From: Actinomycetales bacterium
GTDB lineage: Bacteria > Actinomycetota > Actinomycetes > S36-B12
Assembly: GCA_018970025.1 (NCBI GenBank)
Contig: JAGWXF010000005.1
Location: 62,001 to 126,000, forward strand
Reading direction: 5' to 3'
Length of the DNA stretch: 64,000 nucleotides
Positions 51,209 through 59,486 of the stretch are shown piece by piece. A program made the position numbers and the translations under genes. Below the pieces are notes generated by a model. The model was not told where the DNA came from. It searched no databases and saw nothing but the letters and a program-made list of their open reading frames with translations. Within the stretch, counting starts at the first letter, position 1. Every line of letters begins with the position of its first letter.

Positions 51209-51864
51209 TGGAGGAGCGCGGGACTGTCGCGTCCGTCGAGCCGCTGTCGCAGGCAGCGCGCCTGGAGGTTGGGGCCAGCCTGGTGCTGCAGGGCACCAGG
51301 CCGGGAGACTCAATCTCGGTCAATGGCGTGTGCCTGACCGTGGTCGAGCTCGTCGACGCAGGCTTCACCGCTGACGTGATGCAGGAGACCCTGGTGCGGA
51401 CCTCGCTGGCGCGGGCGGTGCCGGGGGCGCTGGTCAACCTGGAGCGCGCGGTCCGGGCCGACGGCCGGCTTGGCGGGCACCTGGTGCAGGGTCACGTAGA
51501 CGGCACCGGGGTCATTCGCGAGATCAGCCCATCCGAGAACTGGACGCTCATGCGGATCTCGGTTCCCGTCGGCCTGGAGCGCTACGTGGCCCAGAAGGGC
51601 TCGATCACCGTCGATGGCGTATCGCTGACCGTGGTCGACGTCCGCGATGACTGGTTCACCGTGTCGCTTATCCCGACGACCCTGGAGCAGACCACCCTGG
51701 GGAGCCGGTCTGTAGGCGAGGTCGTGAATCTGGAGGTCGACGTCATCGCCAAGTACGTGGAGCGGCTGCTGGCGCAGGGCGTCGGCCTGCAGGCAGGCGA
51801 GGGTTCGTCGCACGAGGGGCCTGCCTCGATTCCAGGTGCTGAAGGCCGCGATGATCCCCGCTGA
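51193..51864 (+). CDS. ribE: Riboflavin synthase alpha chain
   Basis: A 223-residue enzyme that dismutates two 6,7-dimethyl-8-ribityllumazines to riboflavin. Two homologous lumazine-binding barrels are visible, starting [12 protein letters not shown] and [11 protein letters not shown], each with a SxxVxGVxLTVVxV-type strand ([28 protein letters not shown]). ATG 51193 is the standard start, inside the end of ribD. It is followed by an overlapping ribBA. Confidence 0.96.
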   Translation: MFTGIVEERGTVASVEPLSQAARLEVGASLVLQGTRPGDSISVNGVCLTVVELVDAGFTADVMQETLVRTSLARAVPGALVNLERAVRADGRLGGHLVQGHVDGTGVIREISPSENWTLMRISVPVGLERYVAQKGSITVDGVSLTVVDVRDDWFTVSLIPTTLEQTTLGSRSVGEVVNLEVDVIAKYVERLLAQGVGLQAGEGSSHEGPASIPGAEGRDDPR

Positions 51865-53161
51865 CGAGGTCTTCAACGGGGAGACATTGCCCCTGCCCGA
51901 TCCCACGCACCTGTCATCGCAGGGGGATCCGGGTCCGGCCAGCCGAGTGTCCTTCCTCGACACGATCGAGTCGGCCATCAGCGATGTTGCCGCAGGGCGG
52001 CCGGTCGTGGTGGTCGACGACGAGGATCGCGAGAACGAGGGAGACCTGATCTTCGCCGCCAGCGCGGCCACCACGGAGCTGGTTGCCTTCGTGATCCGGC
52101 ATACCTCGGGCTACGTGTGCGTCGCGATGACCGGCGACGACCTCGACCGACTCGGGCTTCCGCCGATGACCGCGGTGAACGAGGATCGCAAGGGGACCGC
52201 CTACGCGGTGTCGGTCGATGCCCGTGACGTCGAGTCGACCGGCATCTCCGCTCGTGACCGCGCCCACACCATCCGGGTGCTGGCGGACTCTGCTACCGAG
52301 CCCTGGGATCTCACCCGACCCGGCCATGTCATGCCGCTTCGTGCCGTCCAGGGCGGGGTTCTTCGCCGGCCGGGGCATACGGAGGCCGGGGTCGACCTGG
52401 CCCGACTGGCCGGCCTGCGGCCCGCGGGTGCCCTGTGCGAGCTGGTGAACGACGACGGATCGATGATGCGGGCCGCCCAGTGCCGGGCCTTCGCCGACGC
52501 CCACGGGCTGCGGATGATCTCCATTGCCGACCTCATCCGCTTCCGCCGGCGGACCGAGCGCCAGGTCCAGCGTGTGGCCACCACTGCGCTGCCCACCGAG
52601 TTCGGCGATTTCACGGCCATCGGCTACCGGAGCGACATCGACGGCGTCGAGCACCTCGCCCTGGTCCGAGGGGAGATCGGCGACGGGGAGTCGATCCTGG
52701 TGCGGGTCCACTCCGAGTGCCTCACCGGTGACGCGCTCGGCTCCCTGCGCTGCGACTGCGGGCCTCAGCTCCATGCCGCCATGCGAGCTGTCTGCGAGGA
52801 GGGCCGGGGCGTGGTGCTGTACGTGCGCGGGCACGAGGGCCGGGGCATCGGCCTGCTGCACAAGCTGATGGCCTACGAGCTGCAGGATCAGGGCCGGGAT
52901 ACCGTCGAGGCGAACCTCGACCTGGGCCTGCCGGCCGATGCCCGGGACTACGGCACAGGGGCCCAGATCCTGGCGGATCTGGGAGTGCGCAGCATGCGCC
53001 TGCTCACGAACAATCCGGCCAAGCGCGCCGGCCTGGAGGGGTACGGCCTGTCGATCGTGGAACGGGTCCCGCTGCTGGTCGCCCCGAACGACCACAATCA
53101 GCGCTACCTGCAGACCAAGGCCGTCCGGATGGGCCACCAGATACCCTCGGATGCGTCATGA
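51851..53161 (+). CDS. ribBA: Bifunctional RibBA (DHBP synthase / GTP cyclohydrolase II)
   Basis: 436 residues. The N-terminal RibB half makes 3,4-dihydroxy-2-butanone 4-phosphate from ribulose 5-phosphate ([19 protein letters not shown]; the [10 protein letters not shown] loop; [14 protein letters not shown]). The C-terminal RibA half opens GTP, with zinc cysteines in [19 protein letters not shown] and the [15 protein letters not shown] motif. Both halves appear intact. ATG 51851 has GAAGG upstream; GTG 51836 is possible. It overlaps both ribE and ribH. Confidence 0.94.
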   Translation: MIPADEVFNGETLPLPDPTHLSSQGDPGPASRVSFLDTIESAISDVAAGRPVVVVDDEDRENEGDLIFAASAATTELVAFVIRHTSGYVCVAMTGDDLDRLGLPPMTAVNEDRKGTAYAVSVDARDVESTGISARDRAHTIRVLADSATEPWDLTRPGHVMPLRAVQGGVLRRPGHTEAGVDLARLAGLRPAGALCELVNDDGSMMRAAQCRAFADAHGLRMISIADLIRFRRRTERQVQRVATTALPTEFGDFTAIGYRSDIDGVEHLALVRGEIGDGESILVRVHSECLTGDALGSLRCDCGPQLHAAMRAVCEEGRGVVLYVRGHEGRGIGLLHKLMAYELQDQGRDTVEANLDLGLPADARDYGTGAQILADLGVRSMRLLTNNPAKRAGLEGYGLSIVERVPLLVAPNDHNQRYLQTKAVRMGHQIPSDAS

Positions 53162-53631
53162 GCGGCGCTGGGGCCCCACGCGTGGAGGTCGACGGACGAG
53201 GCATCCGGCTTGCCGTGGTGGCGGCCTCCTGGCACGAGACGGTCATGGGTGGCCTCATCGCCGGGGCCGAGCGCGCCTGCCGGCTCGCCGGGGCCGAGTG
53301 GATCTTGATGCGTGTCCCGGGCTCCTTTGAGCTGCCCGTCGTCGCCCAGGCATGCGCACCGCACTTCGATGGGATCGTGGCGCTCGGCGTGGTGATCCGG
53401 GGAGGCACGCCGCACTTCGACTACGTGTGCGACGCCGCGACAGCAGGGCTTGCCCGCGTCGCCCTCGATCACCGGATTCCCGTGGGCTTCGGCCTGCTCA
53501 CCTGCGACGACGAGGCGCAGGCACTGGATCGCGCCGGGCTGGACGGATCCCGCGAGGACAAGGGAGCCGAGGCAGCCTGGGCTGCGCTCTCGACCATTGC
53601 CGTCCTGCGCTCGATCCCGCCGCACGCCTAG
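53158..53631 (+). CDS. ribH: 6,7-dimethyl-8-ribityllumazine synthase
   Basis: A 157-residue shell-forming enzyme making the riboflavin precursor. Motifs are [58 protein letters not shown] (catalytic His region) and [19 protein letters not shown] 53158 overlaps the ribBA stop (ATGA). The TAG stop forms the first half of the hisE -10 hexamer. It closes the riboflavin unit. Confidence 0.96.
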   Translation: MSGAGAPRVEVDGRGIRLAVVAASWHETVMGGLIAGAERACRLAGAEWILMRVPGSFELPVVAQACAPHFDGIVALGVVIRGGTPHFDYVCDAATAGLARVALDHRIPVGFGLLTCDDEAQALDRAGLDGSREDKGAEAAWAALSTIAVLRSIPPHA

Positions 53632-53634
53632 GCT
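53629..53634 (+). promoter_or_regulatory. -10 hexamer for hisE (leaderless)
   Basis: TAGGCT overlapping the ribH stop, six bases before the GTG at 53641. Confidence 0.6.
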
Positions 53635-53640
53635 ACCGCC

Positions 53641-53904
53641 GTGAAGACCTTCGACGACCTCTACGCCGAGCTGGTCCGCAAGACCACCTATGGCGACGAC
53701 GCATCCGGCACAGTGCGGCTCCTCGAGCAGGGAGTCCATGCTGTGGGCAAGAAGGTGGTCGAGGAGGCCGCGGAGTCGTGGATGGCAGCCGAGCACGAGG
53801 GCCACGAACGTGCGGCTGAGGAGATCGCGCAGTTGCTGTACCACGTCCAGGTGCTCATGCTTGCCAGCAAGGTCACCCTGGACGACGTCTACCGCAGGCT
53901 CTAG
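53641..53904 (+). CDS. hisE: Phosphoribosyl-ATP pyrophosphatase
   Basis: An 87-residue all-helical enzyme removing pyrophosphate from PR-ATP in the second step of histidine synthesis. The MazG-like metal-binding helices are visible in [19 protein letters not shown] and [24 protein letters not shown] 53641 follows a leaderless-type promoter that overlaps the ribH stop. Its own TAG shares a base with the hisG start. HisE and HisG sit 40 kb from the main his cluster, as in Streptomyces-type genomes. Confidence 0.95.
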   Translation: MKTFDDLYAELVRKTTYGDDASGTVRLLEQGVHAVGKKVVEEAAESWMAAEHEGHERAAEEIAQLLYHVQVLMLASKVTLDDVYRRL

Positions 53905-54752
53905 TGGTGCTTCGTGTCGCCGTCCCGAACAAGGGACAGCTTGCCGAGCCGGCCCGCGCGATGCTCGCGGAGGCCGGCTACCTCCGCAGTGCCGGGGTGC
54001 GGGACCTCGTCGTGCAGGACCCGGACAATGACGTGGAGTTCTTCTTCCTGCGGCCCAAGGACATCGCCATCTACGTCGGCGAGGGCACCCTTGACCTTGG
54101 CATCACCGGCCGCGACATGCTGCTGGACTCGGGCGCCATGGCCGACGAGCTGCTTGCCCTCGGGTTCGGGCCGTCGACCTTCCGCCTAGCGGCGGCGCAG
54201 GGGACGATCACGACCGTGCATGACCTGTCCGGCCTTCGGATCGCGACCTCGTACGATGGCCTGCTGCGCACATGGCTCGCCGATCAGGGCATCCAGGCGC
54301 GGGTGGTCCGCCTTGACGGAGCGGTCGAGAACGCGGTGGCCCTCGGGGTCGCGGACGCGGTCGCTGATGTCGTTGCGACGGGCACCACCCTGCGGAAGGC
54401 GGGCCTAGAGCCGGTCGGGGAGCCTTTGCTGAGGTCCGAGGCATTGCTGATCAGACGGTCCGGCGCCCCCAGCACGGCTGCGGTGGCGACGTTCATGCGG
54501 CGCCTGCAGAGCGTGATGGTGGCCAGGAACTACGTCATCGTCGACTACGACATCCCGACGGATCGGCTGGAGGGCGCGTGCCGGATCACGCCGGGGTTCG
54601 AGTCGCCGACCGTCTCGCCGCTTCATGACCCGACCTGGTCGGCGGTCCGGGCGATGGTGCCCCAGGTGGACGTGCACCGGATCATGGATGAGCTCTACGA
54701 GCTCGGCGCTCGCGGGGTCCTGGTGACCGTCATCCATGCCTGCCGGCTGTGA
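53904..54752 (+). CDS. hisG: ATP phosphoribosyltransferase, long form
   Basis: A 282-residue first enzyme of histidine synthesis, joining ATP and PRPP. The length marks it as the long form, with a C-terminal regulatory domain (about 205-282, including RRLQSVMVARNYVIVDYDIP) that binds histidine for feedback control, so no HisZ is needed. Catalytic-domain motifs are VAVPNKGQLAEPARAML, DLGITGRDML and GVADAVADVVATGTTLRKAGL (PRPP loop). The start is GTG 53904 or the adjacent GTG 53907. The next gene starts inside its stop. Confidence 0.95.
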   Translation: MVLRVAVPNKGQLAEPARAMLAEAGYLRSAGVRDLVVQDPDNDVEFFFLRPKDIAIYVGEGTLDLGITGRDMLLDSGAMADELLALGFGPSTFRLAAAQGTITTVHDLSGLRIATSYDGLLRTWLADQGIQARVVRLDGAVENAVALGVADAVADVVATGTTLRKAGLEPVGEPLLRSEALLIRRSGAPSTAAVATFMRRLQSVMVARNYVIVDYDIPTDRLEGACRITPGFESPTVSPLHDPTWSAVRAMVPQVDVHRIMDELYELGARGVLVTVIHACRL

Positions 54753-55294
54753 CGGCCACGCCTGGCCCGGGCTCGTCCCGGGTCGCTGATCGCGGTCGCG
54801 CAGCTCGGGGATCAGTCGCGGGCAATGGCCGGTCCTTGGCCCGCCCGGCCTTCGGTGACGATGACGGCAGCGCGGACTCTCGGCTGCGATCGGCCATCGC
54901 CTCGGGAATGGCGGTCGACCTCGCGGTCCTGGCCTCCACCAGGCTGCTGGTGGCTGTCATCGCGGTTGAGGACGTCGCGGTTGAGGACGGCCGGCCAGTG
55001 GAGTCAAGGGTCGTGGGTGACAAGGGCAGTCACATGGCAGTGGTGTCCATGATCAACGCGGCAGGCGAGAAGGGGCTGCTCGCGTTCACCGGCCTTGACT
55101 CCATGCAGGCGTGGGACCGGCTGGCCCGGCCCGTTCCGGTGCCGGGCGCTGATGCGGCACGTGCGGCCCTGGCCGATGGAGCCACGGCCCTGGTCATCGA
55201 CGTGCAGGGCCCGGCCAGGCTGGTCGTTGCCGGCGACGTGCTGCGCGCCCTCGCGGACTGGGAGGCAGCCGAGCCCTCCCATGGCCTGGGCTGA
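54749..55294 (+). CDS. SseB-like protein
   Basis: A 181-residue protein with a low-complexity, charged N-terminus (about 1-45), then an SseB N-terminal-type domain: LRSAIASGMAVDLAVLASTRLLVAVIAVED, SHMAVVSMINAAGEKGLLAFTGLDSMQAWD and TALVIDVQGPARLVVAGDVLRAL. SseB-family genes commonly precede infC in Actinobacteria; their role is unknown. GTG 54749 overlaps the hisG stop (GTGA). A 15-bp duplication produces the repeated VAVED. Confidence 0.82.
   Translation: MTATPGPGSSRVADRGRAARGSVAGNGRSLARPAFGDDDGSADSRLRSAIASGMAVDLAVLASTRLLVAVIAVEDVAVEDGRPVESRVVGDKGSHMAVVSMINAAGEKGLLAFTGLDSMQAWDRLARPVPVPGADAARAALADGATALVIDVQGPARLVVAGDVLRALADWEAAEPSHGLG
54962..54991 (+). repeat. 15-bp tandem duplication in the SseB-like gene
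   Basis: Bases 54962-54976 recur at 54977-54991 with one mismatch, encoding VAVED twice. Confidence 0.75.
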
Positions 55295-55351
55295 GGGCTG
55301 CGGCATTCGCCGGCGGTGCATGTGCATTTCACTCGCCCTGTGGGTCACTGG

Positions 55352-55357
55352 TAGGGT
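55352..55357 (+). promoter_or_regulatory. -10 hexamer for the infC operon
   Basis: TAGGGT in the gap after the SseB-like gene. A start near 55364 gives a leader of about 240 bases. Confidence 0.55.
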
Positions 55358-55363
55358 AACGCT

Positions 55364-55603
55364 GATTGATTCGGCCCATCGCCGGTGCCTGGCATCTGAT
55401 GCCTGGGACTGTCGTCATGTCGGCTCGAATCGCACAAGCGGAGTCTCGGCTCCCACCCCTGGGCTTTCCACGGTCCTGCGGGTCACGGCACGGGCGCCCG
55501 TCGGGCGCCCTGTTGCCATGCCGGGGCTTGCGCGCGTGCCGCCCCGCGGCCCCCGCTGGGCGGATCCCTGCAGCAGGTGTTCCGTCACGAGCAAGGAGGC
55601 GCC
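55364..55603 (+). promoter_or_regulatory. Long structured leader of infC-rpmI-rplT
   Basis: The longest gene-free stretch in the window (55295-55603). It holds a GGCAT/ATGCC hairpin (55391-55403), a GGAG/CTCC hairpin (55440-55453) and a very strong hairpin formed by two GGGCGCCC copies (55492-55499 and 55503-55510) around a three-base loop. There is no T run after the last one. The leader could mediate control by IF3 or L20, which is known for this operon in other bacteria but not shown here. It ends in AAGGAGG (55593-55599). Confidence 0.5.
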
Positions 55604-56185
55604 ATCAGCGTCGAGCCCCGTATCAATGACCGGATTCGCGTCCCCGAGGTTCGCCTCGTCGGGCCGAATGGGGAGCAAGTCGGCATCGTCCGGATCGAGG
55701 ATGCCCTCCGCCTAGCGGCCGAGGCTGATCTGGACCTCGTCGAGGTTGCCCCGATGGCCAAGCCACCGGTCTGCAAGCTCATGGACTTCGGCAAGTTCAA
55801 GTACGAGGCCGCCATGAAGGAGCGCGAATCCCGGCGCAACCAGACGCACACCATCATCAAGGAGATGAAGCTCCGGCCCAAGATCGACTCGCATGACTAC
55901 GAGACGAAGAAGGGCCACGTCGAGCGATTCCTGCGCGCGGGCGACAAGGTGAAGATCACGATCATGTTCCGAGGTCGTGAGCAGAGCCGACCGGAGCTCG
56001 GCCTCCGGTTGCTCGCACGGCTCGCGGACGACGTCGAGGAGCTCGGCTTCGTAGAGGCCACGCCGAAGCAGGACGGACGCAACATGATCATGGTGCTCGC
56101 GCCGCACCGACGGAAGTCGGATGCGGCACGGCCCAGGGAAGCCAAGGCCTCGGCTCCTGAGCTCGACGCCGCAGCAGGAGCCTGA
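55604..56185 (+). CDS. infC: Translation initiation factor IF-3 (ATC start)
   Basis: A 193-residue initiation factor that dissociates ribosomes and proofreads the start codon. The N-domain opens [24 protein letters not shown]-like; the linker has [19 protein letters not shown]; the C-domain has [15 protein letters not shown] and [20 protein letters not shown] chose ATC 55604 because AAGGAGG lies four bases before it and the conserved N-terminus begins at once. The GTG at 55577 has no Shine-Dalgarno and would place this site inside the gene. Rare AUU/AUC/AUA starts are the basis of infC self-control in other bacteria. Confidence 0.93.
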   Translation: MSVEPRINDRIRVPEVRLVGPNGEQVGIVRIEDALRLAAEADLDLVEVAPMAKPPVCKLMDFGKFKYEAAMKERESRRNQTHTIIKEMKLRPKIDSHDYETKKGHVERFLRAGDKVKITIMFRGREQSRPELGLRLLARLADDVEELGFVEATPKQDGRNMIMVLAPHRRKSDAARPREAKASAPELDAAAGA

Positions 56186-56235
56186 CCAAGACGCGCACCG
56201 GTGGACCGGGACGCACGACCAGCAGCGAGGAAGAC

Positions 56236-56430
56236 ATGCCGAAGCAGAAGACCCACAGCGGAGCCAAGAAGCGTTTCAAGGTCACCGGCTCGGGGAAGAT
56301 CACCCATGAGCAGGCTAACCGCCGTCACCTGATGGAGGTCAAGCCCAGCAAGCGCACCCGACGCCTGGAGTCAGACCAGGTGGTCGCGCCCGCTGACGTC
56401 CGCAAGGTAAAGAAGCTGCTGGGCCGCTGA
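56236..56430 (+). CDS. rpmI: Ribosomal protein bL35
   Basis: A 64-residue basic ribosomal protein. [22 protein letters not shown] and [14 protein letters not shown] are typical. GAGGAAG lies upstream of the ATG. Between infC and rplT, as usual. Confidence 0.97.
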   Translation: MPKQKTHSGAKKRFKVTGSGKITHEQANRRHLMEVKPSKRTRRLESDQVVAPADVRKVKKLLGR

Positions 56431-56478
56431 GCGGCTCCCTGACCACATCTCGGCTTCCCCACATCCCAGGAGAATGAC

Positions 56479-56847
56479 ATGGCACGTGTGAAGCGCTCGG
56501 TGAGTGCACAGAAGAAGCGGCGTGAGATCCTCGAGCGGGCCAGCGGCTATCGGGGCCAGCGGTCTCGGCTCTATCGCAAGGCCAAGGAGCAGGTCACCCA
56601 TTCGCTGGTCTACGCCTATGCCGACCGCCGGACTCGCAAGGGCGACTTCCGGCGCTTGTGGATCCAGCGGATCAATGCGGGTGCCCGGGCCAATGGGATG
56701 ACCTACAACCGGTTCATCCAGGGGCTGAAGGTGGCGGGAGTCGAGGTCGACCGACGCATGCTCGCCGAGCTCGCCGTGAACGATCCGGCTGCGTTCGCGA
56801 GCCTGGTCGGAGTGGCGCGCGCTGCGGTTCCAGCGGCCAGCGCCTGA
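56479..56847 (+). CDS. rplT: Ribosomal protein bL20
   Basis: A 122-residue 23S rRNA-binding protein needed early in large-subunit assembly. [63 protein letters not shown] and the C-terminal [25 protein letters not shown] are conserved. AGGAG precedes the ATG by eight bases. The C-terminal half of L20 binds its own mRNA leader in other species. The trmH-type gene follows after three bases. Confidence 0.97.
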   Translation: MARVKRSVSAQKKRREILERASGYRGQRSRLYRKAKEQVTHSLVYAYADRRTRKGDFRRLWIQRINAGARANGMTYNRFIQGLKVAGVEVDRRMLAELAVNDPAAFASLVGVARAAVPAASA

Positions 56848-56850
56848 CGC

Positions 56851-57678
56851 GTGGGCTCCGGGCCCATCACCTCCCGGACATCCGCACGGGTACTGGCGGT
56901 CCGGCGTCTGCACTCGGCCAAGGGCCGCCGTGAGGCGGGCCTGATCCTCGTCGAGGGCGCCGATGGGGTGCAGGAGGCCCTGGCCAGCCGGTTCGACGTC
57001 CTGGAGGTGTTCTTCGCGCCCCGCGCGGCGGAACGCGATCGCGAGCTCCTGGCGCTGGCCCGTGCGTCAGGGGCCGATGTCGTGGAAGTCTCCGAATCGG
57101 TGATGGACGCAATGGCGCAGACCCAGGCCCCGCAGGGCCTGATCGCCACCTGCCGCTGGGCTCCGTCGCCGTTGCCGGCGGCCATCCAGGCCGGGGGGTC
57201 GACGATCGTGCTGGAGGCCGTGTCGGACCCCGGCAATGCCGGCACCATCATGCGCACGGCTGATGCGGTCGGGTTGGCCGGGGTCGTGCTGACGGAGGGC
57301 TCGGTCGACCCGGCGAATGGCAAGTGCATCCGGGCGAGCGCCGGATCTGCCTTCCGGATTCCTATCGCGGCGGGCGTGCCCATGGAGGCAGTGCTGGCGG
57401 CTGCCCGTCATGCCGGCCTGGTGGTCGTCGCGGCAACGGCCGATGGCGAGCAGGACCTGTTCGAATGGACCAGGTCCCGGGCGCGTCCGAGCAGCAGCTG
57501 CTGGGTGCTGGGCAGCGAGGCGCATGGCCTCAGCGACCTGGCTCGCTCGGCGGCCGACGTCCGCGTGCGCATTCCCATGTCGTCCCGTCACGCGGCCGGC
57601 GGCCCGGAATCCCTGAACGTCGCGAGCGCCGCTGCCGTGTGCCTGTACGCCGCATTCGCAGTCGGCATGGAAGACTAG
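56851..57678 (+). CDS. SpoU/TrmH-family RNA 2'-O-methyltransferase
   Basis: A 275-residue enzyme with the SpoU N-terminal substrate-binding domain (LHSAKGRREAGLILVEGADGVQEAL) and a knotted SPOUT methyltransferase domain: VLEAVSDPGNAGTIMRTADAVG (motif 1), WVLGSEAHGL (motif 2) and VRIPMSS...ESLNVASAAAVCLY (motif 3). The target is probably rRNA; tRNA cannot be excluded. GTG 56851 starts three bases after rplT. In Actinobacteria this gene is normally followed directly by pheS; here a sulfate-activation cassette intervenes. Confidence 0.92.
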   Translation: MGSGPITSRTSARVLAVRRLHSAKGRREAGLILVEGADGVQEALASRFDVLEVFFAPRAAERDRELLALARASGADVVEVSESVMDAMAQTQAPQGLIATCRWAPSPLPAAIQAGGSTIVLEAVSDPGNAGTIMRTADAVGLAGVVLTEGSVDPANGKCIRASAGSAFRIPIAAGVPMEAVLAAARHAGLVVVAATADGEQDLFEWTRSRARPSSSCWVLGSEAHGLSDLARSAADVRVRIPMSSRHAAGGPESLNVASAAAVCLYAAFAVGMED

Positions 57679-57691
57679 GCAACGGGCTCAG

Positions 57692-57706
57692 GGGCGCGCC
57701 GCGCCC
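57692..57706 (+). terminator. Short GC hairpin after the methyltransferase gene
   Basis: GGGCGC and GCGCCC form a six-base-pair stem with a three-base loop, 14 bases after the stop. No T run follows, so termination is uncertain; it could also lie in the leader of the next unit. Confidence 0.35.
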
Positions 57707-57750
57707 TGGCCCGAGCGCGAGCAAGGCGAGATCCGACACCGAGGAGCCCA

Positions 57751-58572
57751 ATGTCCTACGTGAAGCTGCCGGTCTTCGACGAGACCGGGTACGTCGTCGT
57801 CGACTCCTACGACCAGGCCGCTGATCCCAAGGAGTGGGAGCAGCTGATCTACGTCGACTGGAAGTCCTCCGGCGATACCCGCTTCGCTCCGCTCGCCAGC
57901 GCCTACGGAGCCATCGAGTGCGATGGATTCTGGAACCATAACCCGCCCAAGACCGACAAGGACGGGGTCTGGGTCACCGAGAACGTGGCCATCGCCCCCC
58001 GGCTGACCGAGCGGGCGCAGGAACCTGGGGCGAACGTGGGCAGGTGCCGGGTCATCGAGCTTCAGCCGAACACCTATGCCGATGCGATCTACAACCTGCA
58101 TCGCGACGACAACAACAGGCTCAACCCCGAGGGCACTGGCTGGATCGTGCGTGCCTTCTTCAACCTCACTGACAACCCGGACTCGGTCATGATCCTGCGC
58201 GAGGACAAGGACGACCCGGCGACGGAGACACGGATCCCGTTGCCCGCAGGCGCCCAGGTCGTGATCGATACCCAGCGCCTCTACCACGCGGTATGGCATC
58301 CAGGTGACGAGCCTCGGTACTGCCTGATCACCTCCTATGAGTCATCCCCGGAGCTTGACGCCTGGATCAGTGCCCGCGGCCCTCGACCGAGGGTCGACAG
58401 CGCCTACGTGGATCCTGCCCAGGCCCAGGAGGCGTACGCGCAGGCCGAGGCCAGGCGGGCGGCCCGGGCTGCGGCGCTGGCCGCCCAGGGCCAGGATCCT
58501 CGCTTCGGCGACGGCACGATGGCGGCGGCAACGACCTCCGGTGGCGGGATGGAAGTGCTCTCGGAGGCATGA
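57751..58572 (+). CDS. Putative 2-oxoglutarate/Fe(II)-dependent oxygenase coupled to cysD
   Basis: A 273-residue protein I cannot place in a named family. The central part reads as a double-stranded beta-helix oxygenase: His117-x-Asp119 (YNLHRDD) and, 60 residues on, His179, followed ten residues later by Arg189 ([17 protein letters not shown]). This is the HxD...H...R arrangement binding iron and 2-oxoglutarate. The [11 protein letters not shown] segment resembles aspartyl/asparaginyl hydroxylase-type enzymes. The last 50 residues are an Ala-rich, probably disordered tail. GAGGAG precedes the ATG. The cysD ATG overlaps its stop, so it is translated with the sulfate-activation genes. Substrate unknown. 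Confidence 0.7.
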   Translation: MSYVKLPVFDETGYVVVDSYDQAADPKEWEQLIYVDWKSSGDTRFAPLASAYGAIECDGFWNHNPPKTDKDGVWVTENVAIAPRLTERAQEPGANVGRCRVIELQPNTYADAIYNLHRDDNNRLNPEGTGWIVRAFFNLTDNPDSVMILREDKDDPATETRIPLPAGAQVVIDTQRLYHAVWHPGDEPRYCLITSYESSPELDAWISARGPRPRVDSAYVDPAQAQEAYAQAEARRAARAAALAAQGQDPRFGDGTMAAATTSGGGMEVLSEA

Positions 58573-59486
58573 GCGCTCGCACGGTTCCATACAGCGCGGT
58601 TCTCGACGAGCTCGAGGCCGAGGCCATTCACATCTACCGGGAGACGGCTGCTGCCTTCCGGAACCCGGTCTTGCTCTACAGCATCGGCAAGGACTCATCC
58701 GTCCTGCTGCACCTGGCGCTGAAGGCCTTCGCCCCGGCGGGGCTGCCCTTCCCGGTCATGCACATCGACACGACCTGGAAGTTCCGGGAGATGATCGAGT
58801 TCCGCGATCGACGGGTACGCGAGCTCGGCCTTGACCTCCGCATCGCGACGAATGCCGAGGCGGTAGCCCAGGGCGTCACGCCGTTCACCCATGGCACGCA
58901 CGAGTACACGCGGATCATGAAGACCGTCGCGTTGCGCGAGGGCATCGACCGGTACGGGTTCGATGCCGCGATCGGCGGCGCGCGACGCGATGAGGAGCGC
59001 AGTCGTGCCAAGGAGCGGGTGTTCTCGCTGCGGGAGCCCGGCCATCGCTGGGAGCCTCGCAAGCAGCGGCCGGAGTTCTGGCGGACCGCGAACACGACCC
59101 TTGCCGAAGGGCAGTCGATGCGGGTCTTCCCGCTGTCGAACTGGACGGAGCTGGACATCTGGCGCTACATCGAGCGCGAGCAGATCCAGATCCCCGATCT
59201 GTACTTCGCCAGGCCGCGGCCCGTGGTTCGCCGGGACGGCGTCCTGATCATGGTGGACGACGACCGCTTTCCCCTGCGGGACGGTGAGCAGCCGGCGATG
59301 ACATCGGTTCGCTTCCGGACCCTGGGCTGCTATCCGCTCACCGGTGCAGTGCAGTCAACGGCCGACACCCTGGCCGACCTCATCGCCGAGATGGAGGCCT
59401 CGAACGTGTCCGAGCGAGCCGGGCGGCTGATCGATGGCGAGGGTGGCGGCTCGATGGAGGCGAAGAAGGCGGAGGGGTACTTCTGA
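58569..59486 (+). CDS. cysD: Sulfate adenylyltransferase subunit 2
   Basis: A 305-residue ATP sulfurylase catalytic subunit that forms APS from sulfate and ATP. The ATP-pyrophosphatase P-loop is seen in [68 protein letters not shown] and the CysD ending [21 protein letters not shown] are diagnostic. ATG 58569 overlaps the upstream oxygenase stop (ATGA). It overlaps cysNC in turn, so the three genes form one translational unit. Confidence 0.96.
   Translation: MSARTVPYSAVLDELEAEAIHIYRETAAAFRNPVLLYSIGKDSSVLLHLALKAFAPAGLPFPVMHIDTTWKFREMIEFRDRRVRELGLDLRIATNAEAVAQGVTPFTHGTHEYTRIMKTVALREGIDRYGFDAAIGGARRDEERSRAKERVFSLREPGHRWEPRKQRPEFWRTANTTLAEGQSMRVFPLSNWTELDIWRYIEREQIQIPDLYFARPRPVVRRDGVLIMVDDDRFPLRDGEQPAMTSVRFRTLGCYPLTGAVQSTADTLADLIAEMEASNVSERAGRLIDGEGGGSMEAKKAEGYF

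Noticed and set aside
55366-55629. 87-codon frame from TTG through the infC leader
   Set aside because: Third-position composition is mixed, the sequence has no known motifs, and it runs past the infC start. The stretch fits a structured leader better.
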